Of a DNA stretch of 64,000 bases, positions 59,368 to 64,000 are shown in pieces (position 1 is the first letter of the stretch; the number at the start of each line of letters is the position of its first letter). The notes beneath the pieces are model-generated. The model saw only the letters and a list, made by a program, of their open reading frames with translations, made no database searches and was not told the origin of the DNA. The translations under genes were made by a program, and so were the position numbers. The stretch covers positions 1-64,000 of the forward strand of contig JALEJS010000040.1 in assembly GCA_022769545.1 (NCBI GenBank). Direction: 5' to 3'. Origin of the DNA: Blautia sp. (GTDB lineage Bacteria > Bacillota > Clostridia > Lachnospirales > Lachnospiraceae).

Positions 59368-60873
59368 TCAATTTATTCCGAAGAATCTTTCATACATACC
59401 GTCCCCGTTCATACTGTCATCCCAGTTTTTGAAAAGGCCGGCCCATCCGTCTTCTTCCTCTTCTTCCATTTCCTCATCGGGAACTTCTTCCAGATCTTCC
59501 TCATCTCCGTCCGGAGCGTCGGAATCTTCTTCTTTTTTGCTCTTCTTGTCAGAAGATTTTTCATCCTCATCATCGGTGCTTTCCATCAGCGTAACTGTGA
59601 TAGTTTCTTCTCTATAGCTATTTCCGTCCGGAACCTGTACGTCAACGTCCACTTCTTCACCTGGCTCATAATAAGTAAGAAGCTCGATCAGCTGATCAAT
59701 GGTTGTCACCGTCTTGCCGTCAAATCCTACGATCACGAAATTCTTCTGAATTCCGGCCTTCTCTGCCGCACCGCCTTCGGTTACTTCTGATACAAATACA
59801 CCCTGCGGAATTCCATATACCTGAATCGCCTCGTCACTTACAGTACTTCCCATAATGCCAAGCACACCGTGCTCACCATCCTCCAGCTGATCTCTGGGCA
59901 CTGCATTCATCAGATTTTCCAGAATGTCCTCCACATCCGAGATGGCAATGGCATAACCCATTCCTTCTACCTCTGTGGATGCAAGCTTTGCAGAGTTGAT
60001 TCCTACGACCTCACCTTTCATGTTCAGAAGTGCGCCGCCGCTGTTTCCGGGATTGATTGCTGCATCTGTCTGGATCAGGTTAATTCCGTTTTTCAGGTTC
60101 TCCTCATCATCCGTCTGGAAATAGCCGGAGTCAGAATCCATCCTGCGGTTCTTCGCACTGACGATACCGGTGGTAACAGACTGTCCGTAACCAAGGGCAT
60201 TTCCGATGGCAACGACCTGTTCCCCGACAACCAGATCATCTGAGCTGCCGATCTTTGCAATGGTGATCACATCCTTCGTCTCATCGGAAATGTCATCCAG
60301 TGCAACCGATACAACGGCAAGGTCTTTGTTCGAGTCAAATCCTTTTACCTTTGCCTCGGAAGCATTTCCGTCTGTGAAGCACACCGACAGAGTATCTGCA
60401 TCCTCAACCACATGATAATTGGTAGCAATCAGAAGTTCACTGTCATTCTTTCCGATGATAATGCCGGAACCGCTTCCTTCTACTTCCTGCTCACCGGTTT
60501 CCGGTGCATAACCGTAACCATAGAAAAATCCATAATAGTTTTCCACTTCCTGAACGGATTTCGTTGTAATGGACACTACCGAAGGCATCGCCGCTGCTGC
60601 GATATCAGATACATCCAGGCTTCCTTTTACTTCACTGCCTTTTTCGTTTTCGCTGCCCGCGTCGTCTGTTTCTTCGCCGGAACTGTTCTTCATCAGTGTC
60701 AGCTTTTCCTCCTCTGCTGCTGCCACACTCTGCGGTTCATTCCAGCCGGTCAGACGGTTCACACCTTCAAAGGTTCCGGCTGCAAGTCCGCCTGCCAGAA
60801 CTGCACAGAGACTGATTCCTGCTCCTCTTTTCAGAATTTTTTTCATTTTTTCGTTTTCTTTTAAGCTTCCCAT
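59368..60873 (-). CDS. Membrane-anchored HtrA/DegP-type serine protease
   Basis: A 501-residue protein with an N-terminal signal anchor (about 13-33), a low-complexity Ser/Glu/Asp linker, a trypsin-like domain with the triad in TNYHVVEDA (His), DSNKDLAVVS (Asp) and NPGNSGGALLN (Ser), a PDZ domain (about 325-430) and an acidic tail (about 445-485, runs of Glu and Asp). It degrades or refolds exported proteins at the cell surface. The PDZ carboxylate-binding loop is present as GVLGIMG. AGGAGG lies before ATG 60873. The acidic tail is an unusual addition. Confidence 0.93.
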   Translation of the reverse strand: MGSLKENEKMKKILKRGAGISLCAVLAGGLAAGTFEGVNRLTGWNEPQSVAAAEEEKLTLMKNSSGEETDDAGSENEKGSEVKGSLDVSDIAAAAMPSVVSITTKSVQEVENYYGFFYGYGYAPETGEQEVEGSGSGIIIGKNDSELLIATNYHVVEDADTLSVCFTDGNASEAKVKGFDSNKDLAVVSVALDDISDETKDVITIAKIGSSDDLVVGEQVVAIGNALGYGQSVTTGIVSAKNRRMDSDSGYFQTDDEENLKNGINLIQTDAAINPGNSGGALLNMKGEVVGINSAKLASTEVEGMGYAIAISDVEDILENLMNAVPRDQLEDGEHGVLGIMGSTVSDEAIQVYGIPQGVFVSEVTEGGAAEKAGIQKNFVIVGFDGKTVTTIDQLIELLTYYEPGEEVDVDVQVPDGNSYREETITVTLMESTDDEDEKSSDKKSKKEEDSDAPDGDEEDLEEVPDEEMEEEEEDGWAGLFKNWDDSMNGDGMYERFFGIN

Positions 60874-61073
60874 AATTTATTCCTCCTCATATTGAGATAT
60901 CTTCCTCATTTCGTTGTACCCAGTATAGAAAACATTTGTGTTCGATGTGTGGGAAAAATGTGTTTAATTTGTTAACTTTTTCAGCTTTTTTATCTCGTTA
61001 TTTTCATTTTTCCTGCCATTTTATATTACCCCTGCCTGCCGGAGCACGTCAAGGAAAAAGCCACCGGAACAGC

Positions 61074-61107
61074 AAAAACGCGGAAGGATCCCGAAAGATC
61101 CTCCCGC
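61074..61107 (-). terminator. Terminator of metY
   Basis: On the minus strand GCGG-x-AGGATC pairs with GATCCT-x-CCGC and runs into TTTTT. It lies 38 bases after the metY stop. Confidence 0.85.
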
Positions 61108-61144
61108 TGTATCTATATAAAAAAGCAACTATGTTATTTCACCG

Positions 61145-62449
61145 TTATTTCACCGCTTCAAACGCAGCATCCAAAGCAGCGATCAGATCCTCCGCCTTCT
61201 CAATACCGATGGAAAGACGAATGGTATTTGGCTTGATTCCCTGATCCAGAAGCTCTTCCTCTGTGCACTGGCTGTGTGTGGTCGTTGCCGGATGAATGAC
61301 AAGCGACTTCACGTCCGCAACATTTGCCAGCAGTGAGAAGATTGCCAGGTTATCGATAAATTTCTGAGCTGTTTTCGCATCTCCTTTAATCTCAAAGGTA
61401 AAGATCGATCCGCCTCCGTTCGGGAGATACTTCCTGTACAGCTCATGCGTCGGTTCACTTTCCAGCGACGGATGATGAACTGCCTCCACCTGCGGATGCT
61501 TCGACAGATAATCCACAATTTTCAGCGCGTTGCTCACATGGCGCTCCACTCGCAGGGACAGTGTTTCCAGTCCCTGAAGGAACAGAAATGCATGGAACGG
61601 AGAAAGCGTCGCCCCAGTGTCGCGGAGAAGCACCGCACGAATGTAGGTAACAAAAGCAGCCGGTCCGGCAGCGTCCGTAAAGGCCACACCATGGTAGCTG
61701 GGATTCGCCTCGGAAATCCACGGATATTTTCCGGATGCCTTCCAGTCAAAGTTTCCGCTGTCAATGATCACACCACCGATCGCAGTTCCGTGTCCGCCGA
61801 TAAATTTTGTTGCGGAATGCACAACGATGTCTGCTCCGTACTCGATCGGGCGAATCAGATACGGTGTTGCAAAAGTGGAATCCACCACCAGCGGAAGACC
61901 GTGTTTATGCGCAATCTTTGCCAGTGTTTCCAGGTCTGCCAGATTCGAATTGGGATTTCCCAGCGTTTCCACAAAAATAGCTTTGGTGTTTTCCCGGATA
62001 GCAGCCTCAAATGCCCCCTCTTCCTCCGGATCCACAAATGTGGTGGTTATGCCGTTGGTCAGAGGAAGTGTGTGTGCCAGGAGGTTGTAGGTTCCTCCGT
62101 AAATGGTTTTGGATGCCACGATATGTTCTCCGGATTTTGCCAGCGCCTGGAACGTATAGTCAATTGCTGCCGCACCGGATGCCACTGCCAGTGCAGCCAC
62201 GCCGCCCTCCAGAGATGCGATTCTCTGTTCAAACACATCCTCGGTCGGATTTGTCAGTCTGCCGTAAATATTTCCTGCATCGCGAAGTCCAAAACGATCT
62301 GCCGCATGCTGTGAATTGTGGAACACATACGATGTCGTCGCATAAATCGGAACGGCTCTCGCGTCTGTTGCAGAATCCGCCTGCTCCTGTCCGATGTGTA
62401 ACTGTCTTGTCTCAAATCCCCAGTTTTTAGAATCCTTAATATTTGCCAT
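61145..62449 (-). CDS. metY: O-acetylhomoserine sulfhydrylase-like PLP enzyme
   Basis: A 434-residue Cys/Met metabolism PLP enzyme. The lysine-containing segment is VHSATKFIGGHGTAIGG. RLTNPTEDVFEQRIASLEGG, the long C-terminal segment and the length favour MetY (O-acetylhomoserine sulfhydrylase, making homocysteine from sulfide) over cystathionine gamma-synthase. Cytosolic. GAGGAGG lies ahead of ATG 62449. It has a plausible promoter on the minus strand (TTGGAC, 17-base spacer, TTACTA) within 62450-62560. Confidence 0.9.
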   Translation of the reverse strand: MANIKDSKNWGFETRQLHIGQEQADSATDARAVPIYATTSYVFHNSQHAADRFGLRDAGNIYGRLTNPTEDVFEQRIASLEGGVAALAVASGAAAIDYTFQALAKSGEHIVASKTIYGGTYNLLAHTLPLTNGITTTFVDPEEEGAFEAAIRENTKAIFVETLGNPNSNLADLETLAKIAHKHGLPLVVDSTFATPYLIRPIEYGADIVVHSATKFIGGHGTAIGGVIIDSGNFDWKASGKYPWISEANPSYHGVAFTDAAGPAAFVTYIRAVLLRDTGATLSPFHAFLFLQGLETLSLRVERHVSNALKIVDYLSKHPQVEAVHHPSLESEPTHELYRKYLPNGGGSIFTFEIKGDAKTAQKFIDNLAIFSLLANVADVKSLVIHPATTTHSQCTEEELLDQGIKPNTIRLSIGIEKAEDLIAALDAAFEAVK

Positions 62450-62544
62450 TTTTTATTCCTCCTCATATTCTCAAGCACTTCTTTGCTTTTCTTTCTGAAA
62501 GCATAGTAACATGGTAGGAATTATTTGTCCAATACATAAAAAAG

Positions 62545-62596
62545 ATACCTTGTAATAGGTAAAACCTTTACCAGTCTATACGCTTTATGCTATACT
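62545..62596. promoter_or_regulatory. Divergent regulatory region metY / secreted SH3 protein
   Basis: On the plus strand TTTACC (62567-62572), an 18-base spacer and TATACT (62591-62596) could drive the SH3-protein gene. Two small dyads lie in it: TACCT-N6-AGGTA (62546-62561) and GGTAAA-N3-TTTACC (62558-62572). They may bind a regulator. Confidence 0.45.
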
Positions 62597-62642
62597 GTAA
62601 CCAAAGATTCTGTGAATATCACGCAAATAGGAGGTTCCCAAA

Positions 62643-63341
62643 ATGAAACGATTTCTGAAAACATTTTCTGTTTTTCTGCTGCTGGTGGTTCTGACGATAC
62701 CTGTTCATGCAGACCAGAAAGCGGCAGAAGCCTACACGGTAAAGGTTGACTCCGGTTATCTCGCCGTGCGCTCTGCTCCGTCCTATGATGCTTCCAACGA
62801 ACTGGCCAAGCTGTACACCGGCGATGTCTTTTATGTGGAAATGTGGCCCAGTGGAGATTACTGGTATGGTTATACCAAATCCGGCGTAGAAGGCTATGTA
62901 AACAAAAACTATCTTGTGCCTGCCGGAGGCTCCGGATTTCATATCGCATCCAACATCAAATTTACGCCGGACGGAGGCGATAAAGTTCTGGAAACAGACC
63001 ATTTTTCCCTTCAGTTTCCGGCATATATCGACTGGGATTACAAGATTGTGAACAACACAACTCTGGACATTATCTATACACCGGCTGCCAAAAGCGGTTT
63101 CGGCGGCAACGTAGTCACGATCATGGCCTATGACTGGGGCGATAACAGCTACGAGGATTTGCCGGACTGGTCTGTCGCCGGCTCGGATGAAAACAAAAAA
63201 TACATTGCCGTATTCCCGACGGATGTAAGATTCGATCCAAACGATTCGACACAGCAGAAAGAATATCAGGAACTCCTGGAAATCGCAGAAGATATGGACT
63301 GCAACGACAGCAGCGCCTACAACCTGTTCAAAATAAAATGA
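62643..63341 (+). CDS. Secreted SH3b-domain protein
   Basis: A 232-residue protein with a signal peptide (about 1-23, FLLLVVLTIPVHA) followed by a bacterial SH3 domain (about 31-90, with GYLAVRSAPSYDASNELAKL and GYVNKNYLVP). The remaining 140 residues are a second globular domain with FSLQFPAYIDWDYKI and TIMAYDWGD segments that I do not recognise. SH3b domains usually bind peptidoglycan stem peptides. GGAGG lies ahead of the ATG. Confidence 0.8.
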   Translation: MKRFLKTFSVFLLLVVLTIPVHADQKAAEAYTVKVDSGYLAVRSAPSYDASNELAKLYTGDVFYVEMWPSGDYWYGYTKSGVEGYVNKNYLVPAGGSGFHIASNIKFTPDGGDKVLETDHFSLQFPAYIDWDYKIVNNTTLDIIYTPAAKSGFGGNVVTIMAYDWGDNSYEDLPDWSVAGSDENKKYIAVFPTDVRFDPNDSTQQKEYQELLEIAEDMDCNDSSAYNLFKIK

Positions 63342-63351
63342 CCGGTCAGCA

Positions 63352-63377
63352 AAGGGGTGTCCCACCGGACACCCCTT
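63352..63377. terminator. Hairpin after the SH3-protein gene
   Basis: AAGGGGTGTCC (63352-63362) pairs perfectly with GGACACCCCTT (63367-63377) around a four-base loop. U-runs are short on both strands. It lies between convergent genes and may act as a bidirectional terminator. Confidence 0.65.
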
Positions 63378-63383
63378 ATTCTG

Positions 63384-63722
63384 TCACCTGCTGCAGCAGG
63401 CTTTGATGGCTCTGCACGCAAATTCCGCCGTTCCTTCTCCTCCGGCTTTGTCGATATTCGCTGTAAATTCACCGCCGTCTGCATACATTTCGCCAAGCGA
63501 CAGGAGAATTTCCTTCGTACAGTTATAATAATTCTCTGTGATGTGATCCTGCAGCTTTCGGATCAGCTTCTGTGCATCTTCCCCTTCGGGATCACCGCCG
63601 CGAAGTGCTCCGATTTCTGCAAAAATGCTCATCATCTCCACATTCAGACTTCTCTGCTGTTCCAGTGCTTTGTCCCGGTCACCGTACCGTCTGTTTTCCT
63701 TCCACATTCTGTTTGAATCCAA
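63384..63722 (-). CDS. Orphan TipAS-type domain protein
   Basis: A 112-residue protein that matches the antibiotic-binding TipAS domain: ITENYYNCTKEILLSLGEMY and GGEFTANIDKAGGEGTAEFACRAIKA. In TipA regulators this is fused to a MerR DNA-binding domain, which is absent. The N-terminal part of the domain is short, so a truncated remnant or a free binding protein is possible. There is no good ribosome site for the TTG at 63722 or the ATG at 63707. It overlaps the end of the ABC permease gene by 29-44 bases and may be coupled to it. Confidence 0.6.
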   Translation of the reverse strand: MDSNRMWKENRRYGDRDKALEQQRSLNVEMMSIFAEIGALRGGDPEGEDAQKLIRKLQDHITENYYNCTKEILLSLGEMYADGGEFTANIDKAGGEGTAEFACRAIKACCSR

Positions 63723-64000
63723 TATATGTCACCAGAAAATACATCAGGTAAATTCCGAAAAACAGTGCCATGCTGACGGCAAAATACATCCCGGCCAATG
63801 TGGGAACCCCCGTCTCACGCACAAAGATTTCTGATACCTGCAGGATCATTTTTCCGCTTATGAGAGCTGCCAGAAACGCAGGACACAGATAATATGCCGT
63901 GAGCTGTTTCCGGATCAGACGGTTGATACCGGAGCGTTCCAGTCCAAGCTTGGACAGCACATCATACCGGAATCTGTATTTTGCAGAATCACTGAGCTGC
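63679..64000 (-). CDS. FtsX/BceB-like ABC transporter permease, C-terminal end (cut by window edge)
   Basis: The open frame runs from the window edge to 63679. It reads LSDSAKYRFRYDVLSKLG, RSGINRLIRKQLTAYYLCP, which is the loop before the last membrane helices of BceB-type bacitracin/lantibiotic-export permeases, and then two hydrophobic segments. It would pair with an ABC ATPase outside the window. The stop overlaps the start of the TipAS-domain gene. Confidence 0.85.
   Translation of the reverse strand, partial: QLSDSAKYRFRYDVLSKLGLERSGINRLIRKQLTAYYLCPAFLAALISGKMILQVSEIFVRETGVPTLAGMYFAVSMALFFGIYLMYFLVTYIGFKQNVEGKQTVR

Noticed and set aside
1-64000. Search for prophage, insertion sequences, tRNA and rRNA genes
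   Set aside because: No transposase, integrase or structural phage gene, no terminal inverted repeats with target duplications and no cloverleaf were found; the tRNA-like appearance of the ileS leader is the T-box.

Overview
The window looks like chromosomal DNA of a low-to-mid GC anaerobic Firmicute, most likely a Lachnospiraceae-type Clostridium relative. The evidence is a fused AccD-AccA carboxyltransferase, FabK as the enoyl-ACP reductase, a T-box-controlled ileS, an Rrf/MarR/XRE-type regulatory repertoire, consensus sigma-A promoters and strong AGGAGG ribosome sites. I see no rRNA, tRNA, CRISPR array, prophage or insertion sequence. The genus cannot be fixed from the sequence alone.

Layout. 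1-1340: 5' end of ileS behind an isoleucine T-box leader. 1339-3729: secreted D-Ala-D-Ala carboxypeptidase and a convergent DEDDh exonuclease. 3797-11220: a minus-strand operon of aminotransferase, glutamate dehydrogenase, D-2-hydroxyacid dehydrogenase, glycerate kinase and a PEP/pyruvate-binding protein with a KaiC-like front end. This order suggests a route from an amino acid through hydroxypyruvate and glycerate to 2-phosphoglycerate. 11365-18090: a three-gene operon with a giant HD / helical-repeat / NadD-like / phosphoribosyltransferase-like protein, a lactate/malate-dehydrogenase-like protein and a two-part flavodoxin-like protein. I consider this the best candidate for an undescribed system. 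18304-26246: 5-oxoprolinase genes pxpBCA with a dicarboxylate/amino-acid symporter, a LysR regulator, and a divergent RraA-like / metallo-hydrolase / AEC-transporter operon.

26278-30567: an XRE regulator with DUF3169 partner under three operator dyads, a MATE pump and a PutP symporter. 30866-41498: SPFH protein, a MarR (FabT-like) regulator and a complete type II fatty acid synthesis operon (fabH-acpP-fabK-fabD-fabG-fabF-accB-fabZ-accC-accDA). Its single consensus promoter is flanked by two FabT-like palindromes. 41601-45813: HD hydrolase, membrane glycerophosphodiesterase, NUDIX, nitroreductase and shikimate kinase.

45933-52636: a plus-strand operon that looks like surface glycan O-acylation (SGNH protein, DUF4358 protein, MBOAT acyltransferase, DHHW protein) continuing into two esterases and an ATP-grasp enzyme, with a 17-bp perfect hairpin in the leader. 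52684-59295: metallophosphoesterase, a cytoplasmic BMP-like sensor/binding protein with a ParB-like front domain, GH43 and GH5 glycosidases, and a divergent AraC regulator broken by a frameshift in an A9 tract. 59368-64000: HtrA protease, MetY, a secreted SH3 protein, an orphan TipAS domain and the end of a BceB-like ABC permease.
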